From Serripes groenlandicus (Eukaryota > Mollusca > Bivalvia > Cardiida > Cardiidae), in contig JASEVX010000001.1 in assembly GCA_031761405.1 (NCBI GenBank), positions 21,355,584 through 21,419,583 on the forward strand: a DNA stretch of 64,000 nt, read 5' to 3'. Positions 10,976 to 22,146 of the stretch are shown in pieces (position 1 is the stretch's first letter; each line of letters opens with the position of its first letter). The notes beneath the pieces are model-generated. The model was not told the origin of the DNA. It did no database searches and was given only the letters and a program-made list of their open reading frames with translations. The position numbers were made by a program, and so were the translations under genes.

Positions 10976-12600
10976 TCTTTTCAGTGTAAGTTAAAAAACA
11001 ACAAATTCCTTCATGTACAAATGTATTTAGGTCAAACGCACAAGCTGCCACGTGATCGAAATCCGGTGCGACCATAAGTTGCGCCCTGTGAAATCGAATC
11101 CGGGTGTATTCGGCCCAAGATTTATTCGACCTGGTCTTTTTCGGCGAAAAACCTAAGTCGCAAAAAAAAAAGGGGGGATTTTATAAGTCTCGGATTACCC
11201 AGAAGGATTTAACAATTGTGTGTTTTAGAACTTTTAATGTTGTGTTTCTAGAATGTAAACAGTGTGGTAGATGTTCATCATTTTAACATTGGCAATGTGT
11301 TTTAATGAACTGTCACTTGAGAATGTAAACGGATTACGTAAGATTTTGTATTGTTTATCTTTAAATTTAAAAGCATACAAATGCTCCGCTAATATTTCGT
11401 TACAATCATCTACTCGCGCCATTTTGTCAAATTGTGTTTAAATTCGATATTTAACGAGAGGAATTTTAATGCCTTCACCGCCTGTATGACATCACTTGTT
11501 CTCGCGAGGGTATCACGGTATCATGCAAAACAACACAATGGCAGATTTCGTAGGGATTTCGGTACTGCATAACATAAATGTTTTTTGACGGGACTACAGT
11601 AGAGAAAGGAAGGGTCAGAGAAGGCTCGGATTAATAGATTGCGTACTCTGAATGCATCAGTTGGTCCAGTACAGTCGCTTCATAGGAAGACACTGTACTG
11701 TCATAAATGTTCATGTTGGGATTTCCATAGAGCTATTGGGTAATATGAGCATTAAAAAAGTACCATGTGGATCGAATAATATATTCTGAGTTGTGGTCAA
11801 TTAATGTTCACAAGACCAACAAGAATTTATGATCTTAAAAATATTATTTAATCCTGGCCTGATGCATCATAACTTGTCTGTCATGGTGAGGATTTTTATA
11901 GATACATGTTTCTATATGCACTTCTGCATCTCCTCTTAAACAATCGCGATTCTATCTTAAGTACTTTCAGTACTTTGATAATTTCTATAGAAGAGCCTCC
12001 ACATGCAGAGTTTTAACAGTAAGTTTAGCAGTCGGTTAGCTACCTTCCTGGAAAAGAAATGAATAGTCGATAAAACCAAGCCCACTTTTAAATGTTGTTT
12101 TCGTTATAAATTGATATATTCACCAGGGGACAATTTAACGTGCACAGTAGAAAGGATAACTCATTCTAAAAAGTTGAAACCCTTTCTGGCTACTACAACA
12201 TTTTGTCTCTCCTCTGTTGCAGACTCTTTATTTAATTGTGAAGTTTTTAGAATTTTCTGACAAAGCACGTTTTATTTTAATGAATTCTACTTTGTAAAAA
12301 GAAATACATTTTTATTTGTCCAAATTTTGTTTTCTCAAATTTGAAATGTTTTAATATGAATTTGTTTCAATGCATGCTGGGTAAAAGGAACAATGTAATC
12401 TGCTCACAGGAAATATTGTCTGTCTATACAGGAAATCGTTTCCGTTAAGATTTCGTCAATGTCACGTCGTAAAGTGAAATAGAACGTGAAATCGCCCACA
12501 ACCTTTCCTCTAACGATAGCTTTTGTCAACCCGGCAGTATCCTCGGTACCACGGCTTATTACAAACATTATTATGAAAAGCCTTGGTACCGAGGGCGTAC
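10976..12600. other. Intergenic, nothing recognised
   Basis: About 1.6 kb without a supported gene. Short ORFs show no domain, and no clear repeat was seen. Confidence 0.5.
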
Positions 12601-13385
12601 CGGTCGAGAAGCTTTACTTTTCTACAAGAGCAACGGTACGGTAATAGGAACAACATGTATGAGATGCGATGTTGCTTTGGATGCCAACGCTTCTGCAATA
12701 CGCGAGGGTATCACTTCTGAACAAGTACCGGTGACCTTCACCTTCAGGGTGACATAATCTTCCGTCACCCCATGTTCAACACGTGACCCTGTCGACTGGC
12801 TGTGAATGCCGCCAGCGGCTACGTGTAAAATGTTGTCTCCATTAAAACTATCATCTAGTAATATGCCTGGCTTTGATCTCGAATTTTGATCATGTTTCTC
12901 CCCAACGCTGCAGTTAAGTTCCTTAATACCACATAGTGAGTCTAATGCAATTGGTATACCAACTGACTCTTAACTCAAGTGCTCCGTATACCGCTCGTCC
13001 AAAAATAAGACGTCGCCATCTGAACTAACAGCTACACAATGAGCAAATCCAGCATTCATATAATAAACTGTGACACTCTTGTCTTTAAATATTGAAACCA
13101 TCTTTGTGGTTTCTAACTGATCGCCATTGTTACCGTGACCAAGTACACTGTCTTCCAAAACCCTACGAGAAGGCTTCTCCCTTATATGTCCATAGTAACG
13201 TGAAGCCATAATAGATTCCAGCGACCTTACCATCGAAATGTCCTCCGAGTAAAGGTGGTGGTATGAAATACGTTCCTGTGTCATTTCCATGACCTTGAAC
13301 TCCGTGATTTCGACAATAAACCCAGATATATACGTCGTTACGAGAAGTAACGGCAGCCCCATGCCAAAGTCCGCAGGATAACTGC
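12600..13385 (-). pseudogene. RCC1-repeat protein fragment, copy 2 (broken)
   Basis: On the minus strand the order is a CGLWHGAAVTSRNDVYIW blade, then GNFDGKVAGIY-type sequence and FTLLWTYKGEAFS. Next comes a frame change to VLGHGNNGDQLETTKMVSIF and AGFAHCVAVSSDGDV, then degenerate sequence down to the tail shared with the 62.4-kb copy. At least two frame changes interrupt it. The upstream side (13385) joins directly to composite repeat R, so no 5' exon is attached. It is a dead fragment of an RCC1-domain gene; the parent gene is outside the window. Confidence 0.75.
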
Positions 13386-14145
13386 AAACATAGGTTCGAA
13401 TTCCTGTCGAGATAAGGCTTATTTATTCTAAGCAATAGTATAAGACCTGGCTTATTATCATCAAGATGGATTAGGTGTGACACCACAAGATAATTGGTTC
13501 CGGGTCGTAGTATCCTTAAATAGTCCCGATACTTCGGCGAAGGCTTCCAACCAGAAATGTTCACGCTGGATGTGTACGACTGCGAATAGAGACATATTTA
13601 TGAACGCTTTGGTTGACATTATTCGGCTAATATTTTAGGACAGTGAATGAACTATTCAGAACGAGAGCCAGAACATACCATTTTACAGTGGAACCAGATC
13701 AGCAGAGGTAAGAAGTCACCCGTTTTCACTCTATATGTAATTGGCCAAACAGGCACAGGTGTCACTCCATTAGTCAGACTCGATGGTATCACGTGATCAG
13801 TTAACCCATTCGATTTATAGATACTTGTAAAGGGAAATAATACATTAATGCTAAATCAAAATAAAAGTAATGTTTGTCTGTCTTGGCATAACACATATTA
13901 AGTTACTACATGCACATCTTAACCCTTTCCAAAACCAGACGCTTTCGGACGCATCGTTGCTGTTTTAAATGGACTGGTCTAGCCTAGCATTTGGAAGAGT
14001 CCATAGTCTGTTCTAGGATGATCAAGAAAAGGCTTTAAAAGATCGGTTCCAACAGTCCAACGTTTGAAAGTAATCAAGGCCTGGCCGTACAAAAACAGAC
14101 CTTCAGGACTTGCCAACTAGCAATGAATCACAGTGGTCCTCGGTC
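13385..14145. repeat. Composite repeat R and downstream block
   Basis: It has a GGTTCGAATTCC B-box-like start and the TTATCATCAAGATGGATTA and GGGTCGTAGTATCC blocks. The downstream part is shared with 4610-4990 and 61035-61500, including ACTCGATGGTATCACGTGAT and GACCTTCAGGACTTGCCAAC. Confidence 0.8.
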
Positions 14146-14149
14146 TCAG

Positions 14150-14365
14150 TTTAATCCTTTCCCACATACAACACGTATGCAGCAAATGACCTAAAACATA
14201 TTTGATAAAATAAAATATGAGAACTCTTTATAAAGGAAAGGACACTTATTAAATGTAGTTGAAAACATTGTGACACAATGAGAAATTGCTCATTCAATGT
14301 CTCCTTTTTTCAAAATGTTTACAAAAGTCGTCTACTGCAGCGGCGTTAGCAAGCGGATATTATTA
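14150..14365. mobile_element. Foldback MITE of the CCCTTTCCCACATAC family
   Basis: It starts at TTTAATCCTTTCCCACATAC and has the internal GTTGAAAACATTGTGACAC and the GTCGTCTACTGCAGCGGCG half. The closing terminus is replaced after the GCGT motif. Confidence 0.65.
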
Positions 14366-14778
14366 CGTGCCACCCATCTGGCCTGTCTGTTGGTAGGGTT
14401 GATAGGGTTAAGCCACCCGGTGGAACGAAATAAAACGAGAGGCAAAGATCGACGTTTCAGTTTTCCTTTTATTCTGATTAATAACGTTATTACGGGAGAA
14501 CAAAGGGGAGTAACTGTATATGTATAATTCCAATGCCGGACCGGAGTTACTTTCCTTGTATTAAACCCTTTCTCATATATGTAAAGTCAATAATAACAAC
14601 TGCGCGACCGTGGAATACCATAATATGAATGATGCTCAGTACTTCTAACAATCAGCTCGGACGTATGAAATATACTGCATGTGTAGAATATTTAATAAAA
14701 TAGAATAAAAAATACTCTATTCTATAACTGAATTTGTAATGTAGTGGACGTAGATCTATCTTACCTGGACTCGAGCTT

Positions 14779-14842
14779 GGTCACAACAGTTCGTCGGTCA
14801 CATCTGTGACCAGAACATGTCTATTGTGACCTAATCGGTCAC
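14779..14842. promoter_or_regulatory. Cluster of five GGTCAC/GTGACC half-sites (candidate)
   Basis: GGTCAC occurs at 14779, 14796 and 14837, and GTGACC at 14806 and 14826. The middle pair forms an inverted repeat with a four-base gap. GGTCA is the core of nuclear-receptor half-sites, but no gene is adjacent, so a regulatory role is speculative. The cluster could equally be a decayed palindromic element. Confidence 0.25.
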
Positions 14843-14859
14843 AAGTGAGCAATATTCTG

Positions 14860-15925
14860 TGCACAGTGCAACTAAAGCTCCGAAAAGGTGTCCACTCTAA
14901 AAGGAAACGGGGTTTCTCTTACTTTACGAAACTCAAACATAAACAAATTAACTATGTACCAGTTTAAAATAAGATAGGGCAGTTTTCCGGTGATATTGCG
15001 CGATACTCGCTGAAGTGTAAACCATAAAGCGTGGACGATGTTTTCCTAATTCCAGAGCTAAGGAAGAACGAAATCGGACTTCACGGTAAAAGGTATTGCT
15101 CAGATTGAGGTTAACCGTTAGCACATACATGTACTAGTAAGCTTTCCCGAGAACGCGACTAAAATTAAAAAGAAAGTAATGGGAATTAACGGATGCAATT
15201 TCGCCAATATCCAATTAAACATCGTTGGAACTGGATACAGTCAACGATCAATGATAAGCTGCCTACCTTGGAGACATATATCGACAGACATTATGTAACT
15301 GTATATGTCAGATGGCCCGTGATTTAAACTGGGTCATCTGCACATTAGAAATGTGGTGTCTGTCAAATACAACAACGACTAAAGGATGCACAAAAGGAGT
15401 ATTCCACAGACTGTCGCGACAACGGGTGAGTACCCTTAACAATAACATGATTAATAAATACGATTACACATATAAAACAACTCACACAATAGCATACCGA
15501 TGACCGGCAAATAGAAACAGGCAAACTGTAAACAGAGTGGAAAAAGCACTAACTACTAAACGGATATCACCTACTTTTCCCACACTGTTCGGTATGACAC
15601 ATAGATAGTACCTATCACCGATACACTGATTGTATTGTACCCTTTAAGATTCCAGGACTTAAGACGATCGCTGTAAATCAATGGGGTGACAGTTCTCATC
15701 CCTCGCATTGAGTGATACAACTGTTTCCGCAATGTTTTACCATGCTGATAATAATGATTTGGCATGGTGCAGACTAGCCGCCTGCCCAGGCGGGACGTAT
15801 CAATATATGTGGGAAAGAGTTAATCGTACAAGCATCCAGGAAGTCTCTAGACAATTATAATCATAACAAACAAAAACAAAAAAAAATACAAATATGCAAT
15901 TTGATTGTAAATACCATTTACCCTA
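14860..15925. other. Intergenic, nothing recognised
   Basis: No supported gene. A TGGGAAAGAGTTAA terminus of the foldback family lies at about 15808-15825. The sequence after it, up to 15925, matches the region near 61740-61830. Confidence 0.5.
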
Positions 15926-15929
15926 CATT

Positions 15930-16470
15930 TACCCTTTCCCACATTTCACCTCTGCAGCAGATGACTTTTGAAAAAAAATATTCTTCTCAAAAGTAAAAGA
16001 AATCTTTATAAATGAAAGTATGACTTTGATCAAGACATTGTTGCAAAAAGATTATTTTCTAATTATGTGCATTGTTCACCTACAAAATCGCCAAAAAGCG
16101 TCTGCATGTAGGATAGTTTGTTCGTGTCGTGGCACACTACATGTCATTTACAACATCGGGTTTCGTGCCAGCAGCTTAACTTAATCAATCACGCGATAAA
16201 GCAGTGACCAAAATCAACACAGCGGTTTTAAAATTGATCATAAGGCATGCAGACGCTTTTTGGCGAATTTGTAGCAGACGACCTTTGAAGATATCCTGCC
16301 CAAAGGTGAACAATGCTCATAATAAGCAGATAATTCTTTTGCCACAATATCTTGATCAAAACTATTCAATTGTCATTCTTTCATCTATAGAGATTTCTCT
16401 TACTTTTGCCAAGATGTTTTTTCAAATGTCGTCTGCTGCAGATCTGTTGAAATGTGGGAAAGGGTAAATG
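15930..16470. mobile_element. Two foldback MITE halves in opposite orientation
   Basis: TTTACCCTTTCCCACATTTC begins a half-copy at 15937. A matching complementary copy runs back from GTGGGAAAGGGTAAA at 16455-16469. Between them, the GCGTCTGCATGTAGG and GCATGCAGACGC stretches are also complementary. The whole may be one large, interrupted foldback. Confidence 0.65.
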
Positions 16471-16556
16471 GTACTTACAATCAAATTGCAAACTTGTATT
16501 GTCGTTTGTTTTTTATGAATATAATTTTCTAGAGCCGTCCTGGATTCTTGTGCGTT

Positions 16557-16777
16557 TAACCCTTTCCTACATATAGACGCCTTCTGACACCGCTGCAGCA
16601 GACGGCTTTTGAAAACATTGTGACAAATATTGCTCATGATGAGCAATTTCTTATTTTGTCACAATGTTTTCAACTTCTTTCAATAATTGTTCTTTCCTTT
16701 TTAGAGAGTCCTCCTTTTCTTTATCAAATGTTTTCTAGGTCATCTGCTGCAGATGTGTTGTATGTGGGAAAGGGTTA
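16557..16777. mobile_element. Foldback MITE, near-complete copy
   Basis: It is bounded by TTTAACCCTTTCCTACATA and TATGTGGGAAAGGGTTAAA. Inside is a strong palindrome, GAAAACATTGTGACAAATAT then GAGCAATTTC...TTGTCACAATGTTTTC, centred on CTCATGATGAG. TTAA lies at both ends and is the probable target duplication. Confidence 0.8.
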
Positions 16778-17190
16778 AACTGAGAACAAGGACTACTGTG
16801 ATTCCTTGCTAGTTGGATAGTCCTGAAGGTCTGTTTTCGTATGACCAGGCCTCCAATGTGATTTCTGTAAAGCTTTTAAAAATATGGTCGCGAGCTCATG
16901 CCCGGCGACTAAAAAAGCAAAGTCAGAAGGGTCACACATAACAAAACTGATATATGTGTAAGGACTGCTTGAGGGTGTATGCTGATCTCGACCTCATCGC
17001 GTCGAAATATCCCGTCCGTCGGTTCTCTTGTGACGGGTTCATCCGATGGTCATACTGATATAAGTATTTTAAACCCTAAGAAGACCACATGATGGTATTC
17101 TTCATGAGCAATTACACCTTTTGTAACATTGTTTTCAAGTCTTTCAATAAGAACACTTTCATCTTTTAAGGTTTTCCGGGGCAAGCTGTT
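16778..17190. repeat. Segment duplicated at 37635-38060
   Basis: It shares TGAGAACAAGGACTACTGTG, CTGCCCGGCGACTAA-type and GATCTCGACCTCATCGCGTC blocks with 37640-38060. This shows that the duplication containing Mab-21 copies A and B extends this far downstream of the genes. Confidence 0.75.
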
Positions 17191-17191
17191 T

Positions 17192-18027
17192 TTAGCTCCA
17201 CTGGCTGAAAGCCAGTCGAGCTTATGTCATGGCGAATTGTCCGTCGTGCGTGCGTCTGTGCGTGAGTTAACTTTTTCCTTTAAACGACTTATTCTCCCTA
17301 ACCACTTGGTCAATTTGATTGAAACTTCAAAGGAAGCATCCTCTCAATCCTCAACAAAATTATTTGAAAATCGGCCTGACACTTTCGGAGAAGAAGATTT
17401 TTTAAGTTTTCACTATAGCCATATAAGGCAAAATAGCCCCGCCCCCCTGGCGGCCATGTTTTTCGACCAATCAACATGGCTTGAAGGAATCTGATAGAGG
17501 GTCACCCTAGGAACATTTCTGCAAAATTATTTGAAAATCGGCTTGACGTTTTCGAAGGAGAAGATTTTTTAAGTTTTCACTATAGCCATATAAGGCAAAA
17601 TAGCCCCACCCCCCTGGCGGCCATGTTTTTTCAACCAATCAACATGGCTTTAAGGTGTCTGATAGAGGGTCATCAAAGAAACATTTCTACCAAATTATTT
17701 GAAAATAGGCCCGACACTTTCGGAGGAGAAGATTTTTAAAGTTTTCACTATAGCCATATAAGGCAAAATAGCCCCGCCCCGCTGGCGGCCATGTTTTTTT
17801 GATCAATCAACATGGCTCCCTTGAAGTAATCTGATAGAGGGTCACCAGAATTCTGCATGGATCTCAACAAATTGAAGGAAATCTGGTGAGGTCATTGAGA
17901 GGATGCTTTCTGTGAAGTTTCATCCCAATTGACCCACTGGTTACTGAGGAGAAAATGTTGACGCACGACGGACGATGGACAAAAGGCGATCACAATAACT
18001 CACCTTGAGCAAAGCTCAAGTGAGCTT
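17192..18027. mobile_element. Non-autonomous repeat with three internal ~180-bp units
   Basis: The ends are AGCTCCACTGGCTGAAAGCC and GAGCAAAGCTCAAGTGAGCT. Inside, the block with AAATTATTTGAAAATCGGCC and CACTATAGCCATATAAGGC is repeated three times (starting about 17340, 17515 and 17690). No transposase is encoded. It is absent from the duplicate locus near 38060, so it inserted after the duplication or was lost there. Confidence 0.75.
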
Positions 18028-18421
18028 AAAAGCGACTGCCCGTTTTCGGTTTTCCAGTCACAAGTTAAAATTAGAAACGGGTCGACATCAAAATATTGAT
18101 CGAGAAAATCGTTACTGTCCTTATTGCCAAACTGTTGAAAACGTTTTTATATTAGAAAATGAATATCATGTATTTTTTAAATGCCCTAGATACTCAGATT
18201 TACGTCAAAAACTTCTATTTTCTTGGTACTCTGGTGGAACTGATCATTTACATTTTTACAAAATTCTACAATTAGAGGACACTTCCAAAAAAAGAAAAGT
18301 CTCATATTACATATGGATATTGTATACGTAACTCACATAATTTGTTGTAAAAATTGTTATGTATTGTGGGCCGGAGGCCTTTATTTACAAAATAAAAACT
18401 TTGTATCTTGTATCTTGTATC
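18028..18421 (+). mobile_element. LINE 3' end (C-terminal zinc-finger of ORF2)
   Basis: The plus-strand frame reads ATARFRFSSHKLKLETGRHQ, then a CPYC...EYH...KCP cysteine/histidine cluster, as in the C-terminus of many non-LTR retrotransposon ORF2 proteins. Stop is at about 18331. The 3' end carries AATAAAAA and closes with TTGTATC repeats, a typical LINE microsatellite tail. Only the last ~100 residues remain; reverse transcriptase and endonuclease are missing, so this is a 5'-truncated dead copy. Confidence 0.8.
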
Positions 18422-18650
18422 TTTAACCATTTCCAGCATACAAAAAATCTCCAGCATATGACTTTGAGATCATCTCAAAATAAATAGAGATTTTTTATAA
18501 AAGTTAAAGATAAATAACTAGAAACATTATAGCAAAAACAAGAGAATTTACTTATTATAAGCAATTTCTCCTTTTGCTATACTGTTTTCAAACTTCGTTT
18601 TCTCCATGGGCGTCAGAAAGCGCATGTTTAGGAAAAGGTTGAAGTAAGGC
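18422..18650. mobile_element. Foldback MITE, copy beside Mab-21 A
   Basis: It starts TTTAACCATTTCCAGCATAC and ends with GCATGTTTAGGAAAAGGTTGAA. A palindromic core of GCAAAAACAAGAG and CTCCTTTTGC lies between. The duplicate is at 38238-38460. Confidence 0.7.
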
Positions 18651-18719
18651 GAAAAATGAAGATTCTCTGTTTAGAATGGTGGATATATGCAGTTTCATCT
18701 GAGTATTCACTGTTCACAA

Positions 18720-19205
18720 AATCAGTAAGACCCACATTTCGTCTGACTTGGTTCATTTCATTAATAAAGGCAAACACAAGTAAGACTCACATACCGTCTG
18801 ACTTGGTTCATTTAATTTATGAAGGAAAACACAAGTAAGACCCACATACCGTCTGACTTGGTTCATTTCATTAATGAAGGAAAACACAAGTAAGACCCAC
18901 ATGTCGTCTGACTTGGTTCATTTCATTAATAAAGGAAAACACAAGTAAGACCCACATATCGTCTGACTTGGTTCATTTAATTAATCAAGGAAAACACAAG
19001 TAAGACCCACATACCGTCTGACTTGGTTCATTTCATTAATAAAGGAAAACACAAGTAAGACCCACATATCGTCTGACTTGGTTCATTTCATTAATCAATA
19101 AAATCACAAGTAAGACCCACATATCGTCTGACTTGGTTCATTTCATTACTAACGAAAACACAAGTAAGACCCACATATAGTCTGACTTCTGTTACATCTG
19201 AGTAT
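18720..19205. repeat. 55-bp minisatellite, about nine units
   Basis: The unit carries GTAAGACCCACATA and GTCTGACTTGGTTCATTTCA. Successive GTCTGAC motifs are spaced 55 bp (18741, 18796, 18851, 18906, 18961, 19016, 19071, 19126). The array also lies downstream of copy B, with fewer units. Confidence 0.95.
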
Positions 19206-19991
19206 TCACTGTTCACAAAATCAGTAAGACCCATATATCATCTGTCTTTGTTAATTTCATTAATCAACGAACAAACACGTAAGGCCCTGATACATAACCC
19301 TGCCTTTATAATGTTTCTTTAGTTGATAAGCAACCAGATCAATAGAATGGTGATGCCATATGAATGAAACTGATCATCGGGACTTTGTGATCTGCGATGA
19401 TCATAGAGCAGTATGTGCCTCTGATAACCCGACCTGATCACATTCTGATTTCGTTTCCGACATGCTATGCACATATCAGATATAAGGATTATAACATAAC
19501 TAAAACCCGACTCAACGAAATTATTTTGCATTAAGTTTTTACTTCTATTATTCATAAAGGTCAGTTTTCGTGTGATGTGACTAATATCTTTTTTAAACTT
19601 AGACAATTTATGTTTCATTATTTTCTGTACAGATTATCGGATGTGACAAAAAGAGTTATAAACAGAAATTAAGAAATTCATCAAGTATTTATAGATATGT
19701 GTTAACACTGTGGGAAAAGGAGAAAATGTTCAGTATGACCCATGTTACTCATTTCCCTAATGTTTCCGAAAGTCATATTGAACATTTTTAAACTTGAATA
19801 CAGACAAATGAAAATGTCCGTCTCATTGACGCCTTTTCAAAACACATTTATGAAGAAATCTTTTCTTATTGAGCAAAGACTCCTTTGCCGTAATCTCAAT
19901 AGTTTAACTACAATGTTTCGAAAAAGACAATTATAAAAAAATACACATCATAAAAGGTCAGATCTGATCAACAATTCATATCTATAACGAG
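19206..19991. other. 3' flank of Mab-21 copy A
   Basis: No gene. Most of it aligns with 38880-39597 and again with 40074-40612 beside copy B, so it is part of the duplicated unit. No unambiguous AATAAA was found on the minus strand within the first few hundred bases after the stop, so the transcript end is unknown. Confidence 0.6.
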
Positions 19992-22130
19992 TCATTTCGA
20001 ATCAGTTACATCATGTGAATTAACACTGTTTATTGAACGAATAACTTCCAGAACATGCCATTTAGCAGCATTGTGAATCGGTCTGATTTTCCAGGATTCT
20101 CCAAAACACAGAAGAGCTCCTTGTATGTCATGTTCTTGTTTTAATATCCACCCCAACAGGTTGAAGGCTGTTTCCCTTTGTCCAAGGTTTGGGTCTGTGC
20201 ATATAACGTTAAGTAAGTTAGCAACAGCATCTTGTTTATAGATGGGCTTGTTTGTCTTTGAATACAGCATATACTGCAGGAAGTAAAGGTAAACTTTGGA
20301 GTCAATAACAATCCAGTCAAACCAGAAGTTCTCCACATCATTTCTAGAATCAGGCGGTGTATGTACCGAACGATACATCTCGTAACGTAAAGCTGAGGGT
20401 ACAAGATTGGCTTGATGAGGTACAAAGGCTAAACATCCAGCTGTACATGTTCTCGCGAACTCTGTGTACGAAAGGTCTTGTAAACCAAGTTCAATAAATG
20501 CTTCATTCAGATAAATCTGCATTTCTGTATTGCAGCCACAAACTGATACAACATGTGATTTCAAAGAAGTTTCACAATGAAGAAGAATACTCTCACATAT
20601 ATCGTTTCTGTCACCACTCTGCAAACAGTAGGAAGCGACTATTAAATACGCGGAGATGGTATCACAGTTTTTACTGTCTTCTATATAATACTTAAACCGA
20701 CCAAACATCATCCTCAACCGATAAGTATTTATGGTAGTCAGCATAGTACTAGCTATACCTTGTGCTATTTGTAGGCGTAGATGAGGAATAAAGTATCGTA
20801 TTGCTTGTCTGGTTTCTTTTTCAGTATGATCTCTAACGCAGTCAGTTTGTAAAATATGTGTTTGCATTGAGTGTAATTCTAGAATATAATGACTAGCTGA
20901 TATACTAGAACACTGATTTAGGCTTATCCGTGCCAATCTCCGAAGTATGTTATTAATGTTTTCATACACTATCAATGAATTTTCAGAAATATTATTAGGC
21001 GTTATCCTTATTATACTAAGTCCGCACTCAAATAGCACATTTGACATCACATTGCCGATGTCATCACATTTTATTGACCAGATAAATCTGCACCAATGGT
21101 TTATCATGTCTTCTAGGACAGGCTGTACCTGTCGTAACGTTCTATGCTGAATTCTGTCAAACATGTTCTCATTCGGTATAAAGTAATTTGGACAGTACTG
21201 CTCCTTTACCCAGTGTAACAGTAGTTTGATACAAAGAAGCGTGCATTCCAGTAGGTTTCTACGGGTCCAGAATTCACAGGGAGTTCTTTCAATTGTATAT
21301 AACAAACATGTTTTACAGTGATACGACGATATCGATTCGTGTACACGTCGGTGTATAATGTCTTTCTTTATCATTTTAAGTAAGATGTAGCATTTGTGCT
21401 GGGTCGAGTTAAGGCTAGACATGAGTTCACGTTCCTGGAGTGAAAATGAAAGCCTCCATTCGATCGGACCATTTTCACTTGATGGATGATTTTTCCCGAC
21501 AAAGAAACATCCGAATTCTGTAAACATATGTATTTGTGTTTGATTAAGTCGATTGCACTGCGTAACCTTAGTTACCCAGGAGTTGGCAAAACTAGGTATG
21601 TGGTGACATCTTAATGAATAAACTACGTCTGTATCTATACGTCCAACTACGCCTGTTCTTGTCAGTGCAGGTCCATTTATCTCTAGATACTCATGATTAA
21701 TTGTATGTACGTGTTGTAAACACATTCTGCCGTATTGATCGGGTATACGCTCATAGTTAGTGGTCGTGTCGGGGTGATAAATCGGAACTTTGTTCAAGAC
21801 TGCTTGTAGCTTACAATATCCGGGATTAGCCGTGTCATCTGTCACCATGAGGTATGATAGACCGTGTTGTGATGCATCAGAGATTTTCTCTACAACAGGT
21901 TCGCTTAAACAGTATAGAAAGTCTGCGTCTGAATCCAGCCCTTCTGTTGTTGTACCCTCATATGTACTCCCTTGTACGTAAATTGAGGAATCTTGGTCGT
22001 GAACAAAGTTTGATACAATTTCATGTACTATTGATTGTTCTCTGAATTTGCCCCTCATCTCTTCTGAAGCACCGATCCAATTTAGAATTTCATATAGACG
22101 GAGTGATAAAGTCTGGTAATGATCATCCAT
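19992..22130 (-). CDS. Mab-21/cGAS-like nucleotidyltransferase protein, copy A
   Basis: One uninterrupted exon of 712 codons. The N-terminal lobe has the nucleotidyltransferase signature: G54-S55 in QGSTYEGTTTEG, D68-A-D70, and a likely third acid D168 in RIDTDVVYSLRCHH. A Mab-21-type helical lobe follows from about residue 223 (EWRLSFSLQERELMSSLN, then SSYHCKTCLLYTIERTPCEF). Residues 346-712 are mostly helical and end in a TPR-like repeat (TAFNLLGWILKQEHDIQGAL, then NAAKWHVLEVI). This architecture is known from the large bivalve Mab-21 family related to cGAS and cGLR sensors, which make cyclic dinucleotides that activate STING. The triad is present, so activity is possible but unproven. The start is the first ATG, 17 bases after a splice acceptor. 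Downstream are a minisatellite and foldbacks; copy B lies 20.6 kb away. Confidence 0.9.
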   Translation of the reverse strand: MDDHYQTLSLRLYEILNWIGASEEMRGKFREQSIVHEIVSNFVHDQDSSIYVQGSTYEGTTTEGLDSDADFLYCLSEPVVEKISDASQHGLSYLMVTDDTANPGYCKLQAVLNKVPIYHPDTTTNYERIPDQYGRMCLQHVHTINHEYLEINGPALTRTGVVGRIDTDVVYSLRCHHIPSFANSWVTKVTQCNRLNQTQIHMFTEFGCFFVGKNHPSSENGPIEWRLSFSLQERELMSSLNSTQHKCYILLKMIKKDIIHRRVHESISSYHCKTCLLYTIERTPCEFWTRRNLLECTLLCIKLLLHWVKEQYCPNYFIPNENMFDRIQHRTLRQVQPVLEDMINHWCRFIWSIKCDDIGNVMSNVLFECGLSIIRITPNNISENSLIVYENINNILRRLARISLNQCSSISASHYILELHSMQTHILQTDCVRDHTEKETRQAIRYFIPHLRLQIAQGIASTMLTTINTYRLRMMFGRFKYYIEDSKNCDTISAYLIVASYCLQSGDRNDICESILLHCETSLKSHVVSVCGCNTEMQIYLNEAFIELGLQDLSYTEFARTCTAGCLAFVPHQANLVPSALRYEMYRSVHTPPDSRNDVENFWFDWIVIDSKVYLYFLQYMLYSKTNKPIYKQDAVANLLNVICTDPNLGQRETAFNLLGWILKQEHDIQGALLCFGESWKIRPIHNAAKWHVLEVIRSINSVNSHDVTDSK

Positions 22131-22146
22131 TTTGTTGCACTTTGAC

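Noticed and set aside
17129..17494. 121-codon ORF ahead of the LINE fragment
   Set aside because: It crosses the boundary between unrelated repeats and is not the LINE protein frame.
18720..19205. CRISPR-like array
   Set aside because: The 55-bp units repeat in full with no unique spacers and the genome is eukaryotic; it is a minisatellite.
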